From assembly GCA_936450465.1 (NCBI GenBank), contig OW388298.1:9992663-10056662 (forward strand): a stretch of 64,000 nucleotides of DNA, read 5' to 3'. This document shows, one piece after another, positions 10,771-24,200 of this stretch. Below the pieces are notes generated by a model. The model saw only the letters and a program-made list of their open reading frames with translations, was not told the origin of the DNA and did not search any database. The DNA is from Gibbula magus (Eukaryota; Mollusca; Gastropoda; Trochida; Trochidae). Position 1 is the stretch's first letter, and every line of letters begins with the position of its first letter. The position numbers and the translations under genes were made by a program.

Positions 10771-11079
10771 CTCAGGCTATCTGTCCCCGGATTGTGTAAC
10801 CACCTCTCGCCTCGGACCAGGGGACTGCTAATATTGCTCGATTTAAAATAATGATCTTGGATGGTTATACGAGGCGAAAACTGGTTACACAATCATGGGA
10901 TTTTTGGATCCCTATGGATACAGATGACCTCATCGAGCAGGATGTAGAACGCGACGAGCTAATGTCGACCAGTATGATATGGCGTTCAATTATGTTATGC
11001 TTACACAATCATCACAGGCGATATAGCTGCCCACGAAAGTTTGTTCACCTACTCCAGTGGAAGTATCATGTAATGTGGT

Positions 11080-11320
11080 GTGTCTTTGAAGCATTATATC
11101 AACGCGAAAACTAAACCGATCACTTTGCATTTTTGCATTATAAGAGGACAGTTGAGTGTGCTATACAATAATCTGATTTGATGCCCCATAGTACACAGTT
11201 AAAATTTTGGCAGCTAGTGACCAGTGGTCAATATTTTCAAAACTCCCGTTTTTATTTTCTTCTGTGAAATATTCTGATCAGTAAATGATCAACTGGGTCA
11301 AACATACATCATATTCCTGT
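11080..11320 (+). repeat. Dispersed repeat, matched inverted at 30440-30690
   Basis: Phrases such as ATATCAACGCGAAA, CCGATCA, TTTGCATTTTT, AATCTGATTTGAT and TTTCTTCTGTGAAATA occur in the same order on the opposite strand at 30.69-30.44 kb. The family is unknown. Confidence 0.55.
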
Positions 11321-11689
11321 TACACTCATTCATTATATTTGTGATGAAAATGCTGCCATTTAATCGATATGAAAACTTTTATTTGAAAATTGGTGAAATT
11401 TGAATTTTCAAAATTTGACCCCTTCTGTCTATTTCATTATGCAAAATTGCATGAACATGTACCACTGACGTGACGATCACAGCCGATGTTTATGAATGTT
11501 TACTTTACTCATGGGCATATGCTGATTCATTGTCATTGGTTTGTTTTATAATTTTATTGAGGCTACAATGAACGTCAACTTACATGATATTTGCACTAAA
11601 ATACACATGTAGATGGACAAACTATCGGTAAGCAGCTGTTTTTATCTTGAAACATTTTTCAAAGACAATGATTATTTTATATTACGCGA

Positions 11690-11960
11690 TACCCAGCCGC
11701 GCGTTTAGCGCGAAGCGGCGGATATATTATTCGGCTGCGTCCGTCCGTACGTCCGTACGAAATTGAATAACTCAAATATAATTCACTGGATTCTTTTCAT
11801 ATTTTGCATATAGATTAGATTTGGGTGACCTTGCCATTATTCTCAAGGTCACAGTGGAGCTTTGCCTTTTCCAACATGTTTGACAGTCGATTTTGCTGAT
11901 CTTGACATTATTTTTCAATTTTGAAGTATTAATTTGCGGCGGGGGATCATATCACTTCTT
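11690..11960 (+). repeat. Dispersed repeat, second copy near 59.5-60.35 kb
   Basis: GCGTTTAGCGCGAAGCGG, then GGCTGCGTCCGTCCGTACG and TTCACTGGATTCTTTTCATATTTTGCAT, are shared with 59.55 kb. The end phrase GCGGGGGATCAT is shared with 60.33 kb. No coding capacity is seen. Confidence 0.6.
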
Positions 11961-12191
11961 GTTGTTTACGTGATATTTATAACACCGTTAAGTAAAATGT
12001 GAAAAATGTTTGTTTCTTTTGAACAGCACCAATTCATCCGATCCACATTTCTGATCAAGTCTTTGTGAAAGGTATTTCGAAGTTGAACAACGTTTTTATT
12101 GTGAATTTACTCGACGTTTCGGGGTATATGTTTACACCAATATCACGTGGAGGTCTGATAAATAAAAAGAAATGAGATGATTTGATTACAG

Positions 12192-12285
12192 ATTTGTATC
12201 CAATCACCACCTTGAAACATGGACGTTGCTGATATTGATGAGATAAACAATGATGAAAACTCCACCTTGGAGGAAATAAATGCAG
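12192..12285 (+). CDS. Ankyrin gene exon 1 (start codon exon)
   Basis: An acceptor-like TTTGATTACAG precedes 12192, so an upstream untranslated exon is likely. The ATG at 12219 (context AAACATGG) starts [12 protein letters not shown], and the exon ends in phase 1 at GCAG|GTAAG. The peptide is acidic and unrecognised. Confidence 0.7.
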
Positions 12286-15200
12286 GTAAGAATTAAAAGA
12301 GTTTGCCGTTATATAATGACAACAACACATTTGAGCCTCACGTGAATATTTCCAAGGACTGACAGTGGCCATCTTATATAAGCTTTTAACTTACTTCTCT
12401 AAATGAAGAATATTGGTAGAACGTTTATTACTGCTTCACATGTACATACTTTATTTTCAAAATAGTTTTATGCTTGTAATATTGCATATATGGTTTTAAT
12501 TGAAACAAATTATATACCTTATTTTTCTGAAAATTATATTATATGTAATATATGCAGTACATTGTTATATTATAATATATATAGCATTGGCCAGTTACAC
12601 GAGGACCGTGGCACAATCAAATTCAAATTTCGATGGGCGCTGTCACTTTGTTAATGTCTGGCAATTATGCGTTGGCATTAGTATCTGAGTTTTCTTCTTC
12701 ATGACTCTTATAGTCTAAGGACTAGCGTTGTAACATTTGGACAAATGACAGTGTCACAATTAGACATACTGCAGGATCACCTTCAGACATGTCCGTGTCA
12801 GCAGTGATGCCATATTGAATTAAACTAGTTCATAAAGATTTGAATTCACAATAACTAATATTTTAATTATGTTAATTATTTTTGTCTCGTCATTAACGCA
12901 GTTATCCTGCATATGAGCGATCAGCTGATGGCTTCTGAAAAGCATGCCCGGACGCTTAAAGGAAAGAGAATTAAGCCTACACTCGTCTCATGCGATGGTT
13001 TGTATACTGAAAATACGATGGTTTACAATCTGGAAATACAATGGTTGATATTCTGGATATAAAATTTGGTAACGTCTGTTGTGTCCCAAGTATGGATCTA
13101 TCCCATCTTTAGATGGGATAGCTCTCTGGGCTATCCTAACTGTGGATAAATCGCTATCTCAAGTTGGGATAGCCCATCTAAAAACCACATATTTCACTGT
13201 CGCATAAACGTTGCTCAAAAACTCAACATCAGATTTGAAATTTAATTCAGTCATCTTGAGAATTATATCCGTTGTTCAATATACCTTTTCTCTTAAATAA
13301 AATGAACAGCAAAGAAACGTCAGTTTCAATGATTATAGTTTCTGTTTGCATGTCAGCCCATGTTTTGTCATACATGTCAGAGAACATTTGGTTTTGGTAC
13401 TGTACATATGAATGCCAATGCAAAGTCAAATGGTTATCATTTTGCGAAAATGCACGTCACATGTTGTCATGTTTTAAACATTATCTACATGAGCCTGGGA
13501 AAGTTCAACTTACTCGTGCTGTAAACTAGTGAAATTTTCGGAAATTCGGATGTTGGTCAACTGCATTGCTGAACAGTTTGCAAGGACTGTAAATGTGCTC
13601 GTGGTACCGAGAAAGAATGCAATAACTTGACGTTTTACCAAAATGAAACTCTTCTGAATGAAATTCAAAATAACGTCAACGTCTAATCAAATCAACGTTT
13701 GCACCAGTTCCAATTGCATTTAAAAGCACATTGGGCCCTTCATCATCTTAACAGGAATGTGGCTGTTTTCCCAGAGACTGACTATGACACGAGATAATGC
13801 TATGCAGAAGTTTTACACCAGTATTGACTTTTCATTATGTCTGCATGCTGTTCAAAACGTTATTAACTTCATGTCAACAAAATCGGAATGCTCTGATATA
13901 ATAAATTTGCTTAATACAGCTTTATCAATAAAACGATATTGTTACAGTGGACTGGCGTTACTTTTACTGTTCAGTGTACTAATCAATTCATATACTATTT
14001 TGAATAAAACTGCAAAGTTTTAAAGGGGCAGTATCACGTTTTTTCCCCTGAAATATGTCGATGAAATGTATTAGAAAAATAATGTCACCAATAGTAAAAC
14101 ATCGTTCCCACTTTGGAAAATCAAGTTAAAAAATGAGTGTACATGGTTCCGTAAAGCCATGGGAATCGTTTTTGTCATTCGAAATAATAAAATGTGTTCA
14201 CAATAAAATGAATGCCTCTCAAACAGTTCACAATAAAATGGCCGCCATACAATTTTTGCTTCATACGCAACACCGTTATTACCACTACGGATAATTGGTT
14301 TGTGTAATAAGATATTTTACCCTCTAAAGTAAATATAAATGTCATAAACTATCATTATAAATGAGAAATTTGAAAAAATAAAATTTGCAAAAAACGTGCT
14401 ACTGACCCTTTAAGTTATCAGTCTAGTAACTCAAGCTTTGCTCAAAGATTTCACTTCAAGGCATTACAATAATGGTGTTAAGTGACTTTTGCCTGCAGCT
14501 ACATTTGTAAATGGTTCGATGATCTTGATTAAATACTCATTGAGTTAGTGTGTTCAACTCTGAATTACTCACAACTCTTTTCTCAGATCTTGCATGGTTT
14601 CGAAAGGCAAAGATAGACAGTTTTGATGAGTTTCATCTGATTGTGGACATATCCATGTTTGCAAATATAATGAACGATGGACACTTGGACAGGAGAGCAG
14701 AGGAAGTATTCAAAGGTATAGACTAAGGCAATTTATCTTCACAGAGATTTTTCAACTCATTTCCTTCACACATACGCTCCGTCATAAGTGGATCGAGAAT
14801 TTTCCTGGGATTATTGATTTCAATTTAATTACTTATGCAACCATCGATGGTTGCATTTAAACTGAGCATTCGCTCCCTTCCCAGTTGAAATGACTAGATT
14901 CCTTTCTCCTGCACGATGCGCACATACCTTTACAAGACGGAAGTCAGACGGAGATGGTAAACGATCTTTGATTGGATAGACATATCAGTGCTGCAAACTT
15001 TCACCGCTGGGGTTTATGGCGATGGTCGTGAAATATGGACAGCTTGTAAACAGAGGTTATGTGGGAGGGTCAAGTCAAGTGATTTTATTTGTCTATAGGC
15101 CACAGGCCCGTATACAAAATATATACAGATTTACATATATGTACAATGAATAGTTCAATTTGATTACAATGCATACAACATGCTACATTACGTAATGGGT

Positions 15201-18200
15201 ATTATGATATCTTAATGTAATGACAAATAATTTGATCTTTGTTCATAGGCTTGGTATAAATATTTACAAAGGTTTCTCAAGAGTGTTTCATTATTAGTAG
15301 TTAACAGTGATTTCAGTTTATGCTTGTTAGGATGTTGACAATATACCGGTGGTAAATATTTTAATCTAAGAGATTTGTAAACATTACATATAAATAAGAA
15401 GTGATACTCGTCTTCTATTCCTAAATTGCATAATGGGCAGTTTCGTTCCGTTACATCTATATTTTGCCATCTCCCTTCATTATTCTTTAGTCTTAACAAT
15501 CCACATCGAAGTTTAATCATAATCTTACGAAACTTTCTGTCAAAAACATATGATAAATACTTTTCAGGAGCTAGGAGACTTTTGAATTCTCTATATACAC
15601 GATATCGTGAGCTATTATTTAATATACATGTCCATGATTGGAAACAAAATATTGATTGCAACTGTTTTGAAATTATTTAAAAACGAAACTTTATCTCCGA
15701 CCGTCTGGGAAATCCAAACGTACCCAAAACCATGAGAAAAAAGTATATTTTTATATATGAAGCATATGTATTATAGCCACAATTATCATAGTACATTTGC
15801 ATTTTATAGACTTTAAAAGGAATTCTGTTTTCATTCATACGAGTAATCTTTAACCAATATTGTAAAGTTTTATACATCGCATTAATAAAAAGAGGATATC
15901 GTCCACACTCACCATAAACAATAACGGTGAGGGTTTGTGGACCGACATTCAAAAATCTTTTGCAGGCAATAAGATGAATCTTTCCTATTTGATCAAATTT
16001 ATGTATTCCCCATATTTCCGCCCCATATAGTAATATTGTATCTGCATATCAAATATTTTGAAAAAGACATTTGGGTCTATAATTCCAATTTTATTGAGAT
16101 TGCTGATTACTTCCATTAAAGCCCTTTTACCTCTTAGGGCTAGATCATAAACACAATTTCTCATCTTGAAAGTTGAAGAAAATATAAAACCCAAATATTT
16201 ATAAGTGTTAACTCTTGCTATTGGTTCATCATTTAAAAACCATTTTTCGGCCTTTGCTAAGCGACCTCCCCTTCTAAAAACAACAATGTTTGTCTAACCT
16301 AGGTTAATTGTCATGCTTGAACGTTCAGAAAAAGTATACAAAATGTTAAGTTGATTTTGTAGGCCAAGAACAGTATCGGACACAAGAACAACATCATCTG
16401 CAAACATAAGTAATAAAATTTCTATTATGTCAGGAAATAACTGTACACCATATTTACCATGTTATTCTAATTCATCTGATAATTCATTTATGAATACAGA
16501 AAATAGTAGAGGACTGAGAACACAACCTTCCTTCAAGCCGATTGGACAGTCAAAATAATCTGTTAAACTATTATCTTTCCTAACACAAGCTTTTACAGAG
16601 CTATAGATACACATTTAGCATTTAGCATTTTCCCACGTAAACCAGATTTAAATAGACGCTTCCACAGTTTATAGCGGTCTATTGAATCAAATGCTTTTTT
16701 AAAATCGATAAAAGCAACATATACTTTTCTACGCTTTTTCAGGAGACATTTTTCAATAATACCATGCAAAGTAAAAATATGATCAGTTGTGGAGTATCCT
16801 TGTCTAAAACCAGCCTGTGTCTCGGGTATTTTATCCCATATATTTGCCCAATGTGTAATACGAACATTTAAAATGGATGTATATAATTTGCTTAAAATAC
16901 ATAATAAGGAGATTCCTCTGTAATTATCTGGATTTTTTCTATCACCTTTTTTATGGAGAGGAACGATTATTGCCTTTGTCCAAGTCAAAGGAAAAGTCCC
17001 ATTATCAAAGATGGTGTTGAATATATTTTTCAAGAATGGCATGATGATATTTTCAGATGATTTTAAAAATTCCACAATAATACTATCAATTCCAGCTGAC
17101 TTCCCGTTCTTCAAACGACTGAGACAGTTACATATTTCATCTTCCGTGATAGGGGACTCAAGTATACAACTATCGATTTCGTTAAGAGATTCATCGTCGT
17201 TAAAGTTAAATTCGTTCTCCCTTTTGTCATCGACGTACGTGTATGTACTAAACATTCTTAAAATGATCGTATAAGACCGACTTATCCACAGGACAACTTG
17301 CATTACGAGCGTGATTCAAGCTCCTTAACTCTTTCCAAAAAGCGGAGCTATTATGAAGAGATGATTTAAGTATATCGCTTTTCTTTGTTTGAAATACATG
17401 TTTGGCTTGATTAGAGTAACCTCTGTGGAGAAATAATGGGACTCGGGGGTATACATTCAGGTTTTTACGTTAGTAAAAATACATTTCTTAGAAAACGGCT
17501 GCAATTTTTTAATTAAATTAAGTTTTTAAGCGTTGTTTTCTACGTGTGAAATTTAAATAATGCTATGATGGTACTCGAAGACCAACTTGTGAGAATAAGT
17601 GTAGGGGTTCATTATTCACATCTTCTATGTTAAGAACTTCAACCTGTGCTCATCTTGAATGCACCCGTTTAATTGTCAAATATGGTATGAATAAATCAAT
17701 GCTTTATAGTACGAAAGGCAATCTGCCCATAGGAGAAGTAATCCAAAGTTAAAATTGTATCTTAAAAGATCACCAGTTGTGGATGATACAAGGTGTCTTC
17801 CTACACTCATAAGATATTGCGCTACTGTAAATATAGAATACTAAACGATGTCCCGTTTGATAACATGTTTATGAAACGAGTGGATGGTTCGGTATTTTAA
17901 CGAGCGAAAGCGAGTTAAATACCGATGCCATTCACGAGTTTCATAAACATGTTATCAAACGGGACCGAGTTTAGTATTTTATTTAGTACTTAATGATGTA
18001 AATAGCACTGAATTGCAAGAAAATTGTTTTTAGTGACGTTTACTTGCAAATAGGTGACCCGCTATTGCAGTCGCGCGGCTATCATTGTGACGTCAACCAA
18101 AAACGACTGTGACGTCACGCGCCGATTATGACGTTACGGCAGCACGCGGTGGTATCACACATGTCTGTAACCAATTCATTGTTATCTAATGAGTGATCTC

Positions 18201-21200
18201 ACCACGGTTGAGTAATAATTTGAATTATTATATAACTAGTAATGAAATATGTGATTATACAATGAAAATATAATCAATATTTGCACATAAGCAGAAGAAA
18301 GTCTCATACTCGTGTGGCCGGAATTACTTTTCATGATTGTCTCCCTTTGAAATGAAATTATCTCCCTTGAAAGTGATTACCTCCCTTGCTTTTCACGTCT
18401 GACGGTGAACGACGCTGTTGTGATGTTTCAGTTAATGAATGTTGACCTTTTGACGTGTCAATATCATATTCCATATTCCATAACATTCTGAATTTCATTT
18501 ATTGTTGATATGTTGCATAATAGTTCTTTTATTCGTGAAAAACTTGGTTAGCCGAGAGGTATGTGACACACAATAACGAACGACACTCGCTGTATGATGT
18601 GTATCACTTCGCGTTTGAAATAACGACACATTTTGCGTTTTTCAATGTCTAAGGCATCTTCACTTGACTAGAACTAATTTAAGATGGCACCGTAAATAAA
18701 CATTCACAACAGATTTTTTTCGTAAAACATTGTCCTGTTTTAAATATCGACTTATTTCAGTCGAATTATTTTCTCACTGCATTTACCGTGAACGTATAAC
18801 GGGGAGTTGTTAGGATTATGACAATCAAGACCGCTCTCACCTTTCAATGACACGTTTTAATTGTTTTTATGTAGATTAAAGTTCTATAATAAATAGACTA
18901 TCTCATTGTTTTTGTCGAATATCATCTCTATCTCATCTCGTGGAGTGAGAAAGTGACATTTTCACTCGTGGCTGAAAATATCACTTTCTCACTCCACTCG
19001 ATGAGATAGAAATGGTATTCGGCAAAAACAATGAAATAGTCTCTATTTATTGCCTAATGTCATTAATGTTTGGATTTGTCTGCATTCATAATCAGTCGGC
19101 ACCTTTCTACCCTTTCATCTTCCCGAAACTAATGGGGGTATTATTCTTATACATGTATTTAGTAACGTTCATTATACTGACAGAACACTTTGATAAGTTT
19201 GAAATGTTGTATACAGACTCCTTGGTCAATGGGGATTCTAAATTGTAAATTTGGTGACCCGGTGACCCCAAATAGAGTCACAGGGGTCACGACCTTAAAA
19301 AAACATATTTTCATCTTCTTCTCTAGTACCAAAGGTTCTTGAAAGCCGAACTGTTGTGTACACACCCCCTTGGCCAACGGGGCCGACCTTAAAACAACTA
19401 TGTTAATCTTTTTCTCCTCTACAAAAAGGTCTAGAAAGACGAAATTTTGTGTCCAGACTCCTTGATCAATTGGAATTTTAAATTGTTGTTTTGGTGACTC
19501 CGTGGCCCCATACAAACCCTGTTACCCCAAATTTGGATCACAGGGGTCAGGACCTAAAAACCTGTTAAATTAAGTACTTGAAATTTGGTATAGCTATTAT
19601 AAAATCTCCTTGAAAATTTACATTTTGAAATGTATTTAGTTTATTGTTTAAAGCCAATTGAGTTACAGATCCATTTTTCCATTGGAGCAGTCAGAGAATA
19701 GGTCGTATCCTGTATGCAGTTAGTCTAAATAAGACATATCATTGTCAATAGCACGTGAAACATCTGTCGTACACTCAACCGCAAAAGAAACGTCACCACA
19801 TGTTCAACAGTGCATTAAACGAAACATTGCTGCCGAAGAAAATCGATTTTGACTGATTTTTATATCTACATGATTGGTAAAGAGGTACCCCCAATTTCAT
19901 ACATCAGAGTATAAGACTTTTATTTGTATGTCTGTTCAAGTACACTTCGGGTGTTGAAATCGCTTTTACAAAATGTTTTGTTTGCCAGAATGTTTGGTGT
20001 TTAACTTAAAATTAAAAATATGTACAAACTTTATTCATAAAAGATGATGTCGACATAAATATTCCAGGACTTAAATTTGTTTGCGTCTTTACTGTAGGAC
20101 GTCATAAAACAAGCAAAAAGGCCTTTTTTGGTTCTCTTATCTCGTCTAGTTAAGGATATTCGGAAAACGACGATTCTTAAAACGTGTGTATTTCACAAAT
20201 ATGAACAGATATTGTTTTGAAAATTCCAAAATTAGTTTAGTTGGCTTCTGGAGACATCATGTATCTCTGCTTCAGTCGTGTTTATCACTCGTGGTTTGAA
20301 GTATCATGCATTTTGCGTTTCTTTTGCGGTTGAGTGTAGTCTGTCCTATTATTGTAGTCCTTGCTTGTGAAGGACAAACACTATAATTTATAATTTAGTC
20401 ACACAAATCCTTTCCGACTGACTCTTAATGTCAAAACATTGGAAGTGGGAATACTTGTTTTACATTTCAGATATTGGAAGATCTAAAAAGAAAATCTATG
20501 TCGTGGATAACTTTCCTGAGAACCTTGATGAGCTGTTCTTTAAACTGCCGAGGAACGCCAGGTTGAAGTGGGAGGAACCTAAAGACTTTGGTTAATATGC
20601 TCTATTTTTAAATTAATTTATGCAGGGGAGGGCGTGTGTTAAAGGTTTGTTCTCGTTCTGTTTTCTGACCTCCAAAGGAGCATCTTTTCTCAGAATCTCC
20701 GAGAAAGGATAAACAAATTTGGTGTCGGGTTTGAGGGCATAAACACCTTAAACGGTCAATAACGGTCAATACTAAATTGTTGTAATCAATTATCACAGTC
20801 TCTTGAATTTTAATGAGACTGTCACTAATCACTGTAGGTGCTCAAGCGACCGGCATGTCTGGAGGAAAAGCGAACAAATCTATCGTCGTGGGCACGCAGA
20901 ATGGACCACAGACATTTATCTTAGGTGATTTGAATATTTTATTCTTATAAATCAAATGATCAACTTTTAGATCATTTTAGCTCATCAGACCTGAGAGGCC
21001 CGTTGGGCTTTTGTCATGGCATGGTGTCCGCCGTCCGTCTGGAAACTTTCCGCTTTTTCGACCTCTTCACCAGAACGAATGACTCTAGAGAGCTGAAATT
21101 TCATTTGCAGACTCCTTTGCACATGAAGATTCTAAACTGCACATTTCGTGATCCCGTGACCCCAAATAGGGTCACAGGGGTCACAACCTTAAAAACCTAT

Positions 21201-24200
21201 TTTCATCTTTTTCTCAAGTACTTCAAATTTGTTATACCTGTGATAAATTCTGGAATATATACATTTTGAAATTTATGTTTTAAGGATAATGAGCTACAGA
21301 GCCAATGGCTCTAATTTTTTAAATGTCGAGTTAATGTTTTAAATTATATGTGATTTTATGTCTATAAGTACCAAGACTGGAATATATAGCCAATGTTACA
21401 TTGTATATCCCAAAAGTATTCCTCTACATTAAGAACTAGTACATCCTGAATGTCTAATAATCAATTGCACTTTTGGTAAATGAATTTATATATAAAATAC
21501 CTTTCAGGGACTTCAAATTTAAACTTTGCGTCAACGTGACATCATATCATCTGAAAATAAAAAGTGGTGTGGAGAAGTAGGTAATGTTTAATATTGAAAG
21601 CAATTTCTTTCCAGGCAATGCTGTCATCAATGTTCAAACTGGACAGAAATTTGAAGTAATTGGAAAAGAAATATCTAACGGGCAGAGTATCTCTGTAAAA
21701 CAAGGTAAAAATAGTTGCATGCAAAATTGTGTCCAAAAAATAACTACTGTTCTTATTCTTTTCATTGTTATTTGTTATCTCTCGTAGAAAAGCAAAACTA
21801 AGTCATGCATTGTGCTTAGTTTAATGATCCGTGATTCAATTTGTTTAAACAGAAAAATAAATAAATAAGAAATCATATTTTGAAATGTAGACCTCTATAG
21901 CTATTTTGTCTCGCTGAAGTAAAAACACGGTCACTTTGAACAAAATATGTCGATGATATTTTCTTAAGCCGCGTTCATGCGCCAAAAAATTGCACTGTAT
22001 GCAAACATACACACTATGTAACTATTCTCAGGTGTGTAAATGCAAAATTTGCTATGCGTTCATGCGCCATCTGATGGTATGCATTTTGATAGGGTAAATT
22101 TTCAGTTTCCTTCATTTAAGCGCAATCCTGGGTCATGTAGACACTGGTGTACTGCGGAGACAAAGGAGATGTTTCCCATTTATGATGATGACATAGATGG
22201 TCATCAGTAATAGCAGGAGTAGGGATATCTTTCAGAAACAGTTCTAAGAACCATGTTGTTCAAAAGTTCACAAATGAATAATGGATGTCACAAAAATCTT
22301 TTGACTATATCTATATATAAGCACAACTGTCTGGATCCCTGGAACATCAGACCAATACAAATTAAACAAGCAAAAAAGTGAGCGTGGCTCACTAATACCC
22401 CCGACTGTTTAAGTTTGACATTTTTATTTTACTTAAAGAGAGAGGTGTCTGCACACCTAAGGATTGATAAGCTTTGAAATGTAATTGCTAAGATTAAACT
22501 GTTTGTGAAAATGGCAGGACAAGTCTCGATCTTCATGTGAAAAAGGTGGTTTAAGTCAAAATAGATATAAAAGTAACTTGAAAAGGTATTGGTAATATAA
22601 TACACTACTGCTATTACCACTGATTTCAACTTTATTTTGGAAATTAATCCATCATAATGATTCATTCGAGTGACTTTAAACAACAGGTACATGGAAGCAC
22701 ACCCCTGAAGGCACAGTGAGAGATATACAGCAGTTTATGGCTGAAAGGAAAGAAAATTTAACTTTTCCCAAAATATAACCAGTGGAAATATAAAATAGTA
22801 AAATCAACGAGAACACAGAAGTAGCTTTTGATGAAAGTTACATGAAAAAGAAAATGATGAAGTCAACAAATCACAATACAGAAGTAGCTTCAGTCATTCT
22901 AGCTATGATAAAGTAAAAGAATATAAAAAATCGCCAAAAATTCAAAAATTCACCAAATCGTGTTACATTTTGCAATGCACCTCTCCTAGTGGTGAAGGAG
23001 ACATGTGCCAAATTTGAAAAGGATGAGATGAATAGTTTTTTTGTAATCGATCGGACAAAAAATGCTCAGAATTTGACTAAGTTAAAAAATAAAAAAAATC
23101 GCCAAAAATTCAAAAATTCACCAATTCGGTTTAAACTTCGCACTGCACCTCTCCTAGTGGTGAAGAAGACATGTACCAAATTTAAAAAGGATGAGACGAA
23201 TAGTTTTTCTGTAATCGATCGGACAAAAATTGTCTTCGGACGGACGGACGGACGGACGGACGGACGGAATCGTTGGTATAACTATATACCCCCAACCGTT
23301 GGTCGGGGGTATAATGAAACAGTGTCTGTTAGACTTCAAATAGCAATAACAACCTACTGGCTTGCAACAACAGCTGAATATAAAAATGTTGCTAATCTCT
23401 TTGGAGTTGCCAAATCTACGGCTGGGACATGTGTTCAGGAGTCTGCAATGCTTTCATTGAGAAGATGGCGCCTGAAGTCATCAAGTTTCCAGGGAGTGAA
23501 CTGAGGGAGGTTCTGATGGATTATGAGCAGATTTGGGGTTTTCCTAATTGTGCAGGGTCCATAGATGGATCACACATCCCTATTATTGCACCTTCACAGA
23601 ATCATTGGGACTATCTTAATCGAAAGTGGTTTTATTCGATTTTGTTGCACGTTGTCTGTGATTTTTTATTATTATGATGGGCTACCTGGGAAGGGCATAT
23701 TATGCTCGTATCTTTGAAAAGTCTGAGATCTTGGAATGGTAAATAGACGGAATGAAAACAAAATATAGGATGTCTTGATCCTTGTCTTGAAAACATAATT
23801 AAAATGTCTCTCAGTCACTTATTCATAACACAAGTGCTTTGAACCTGAATGAAACTTGTTTACAAGTCTATTGTAGTTTTGTACATGTAGGTTCCCCTTC
23901 CTGCTGTCATGTATATCCTCTTGTCATGCTTGCTAGGGGATATGATGGTTGTGCAAGACCAGTCATGATCATGTTCATCATTCGTTACTCTCTTTGCTTA
24001 TGTGTGTAAATCAGTATTTGCGTTCATGCTCCAAATTAGCATACTGTGCAAAATTGCACATGTGCAAAAATACATTTGCACTACCTCTTGACTCAGTGCA
24101 AATTTGCATACCATGCAAATATACACATGTATGCAATTGCGTTCATGCGCTAAGTTTACATACCTATGTAAATATACATATATGTGTATTTCTGCACATG

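Noticed and set aside
10851..11114. 87-codon frame after the SINE
   Set aside because: There are no splice sites, known motif or conservation argument, and it overlaps a dispersed repeat at its end.
16593..17303. Active LINE polymerase
   Set aside because: The frame breaks before the FADD catalytic block and several more times downstream.
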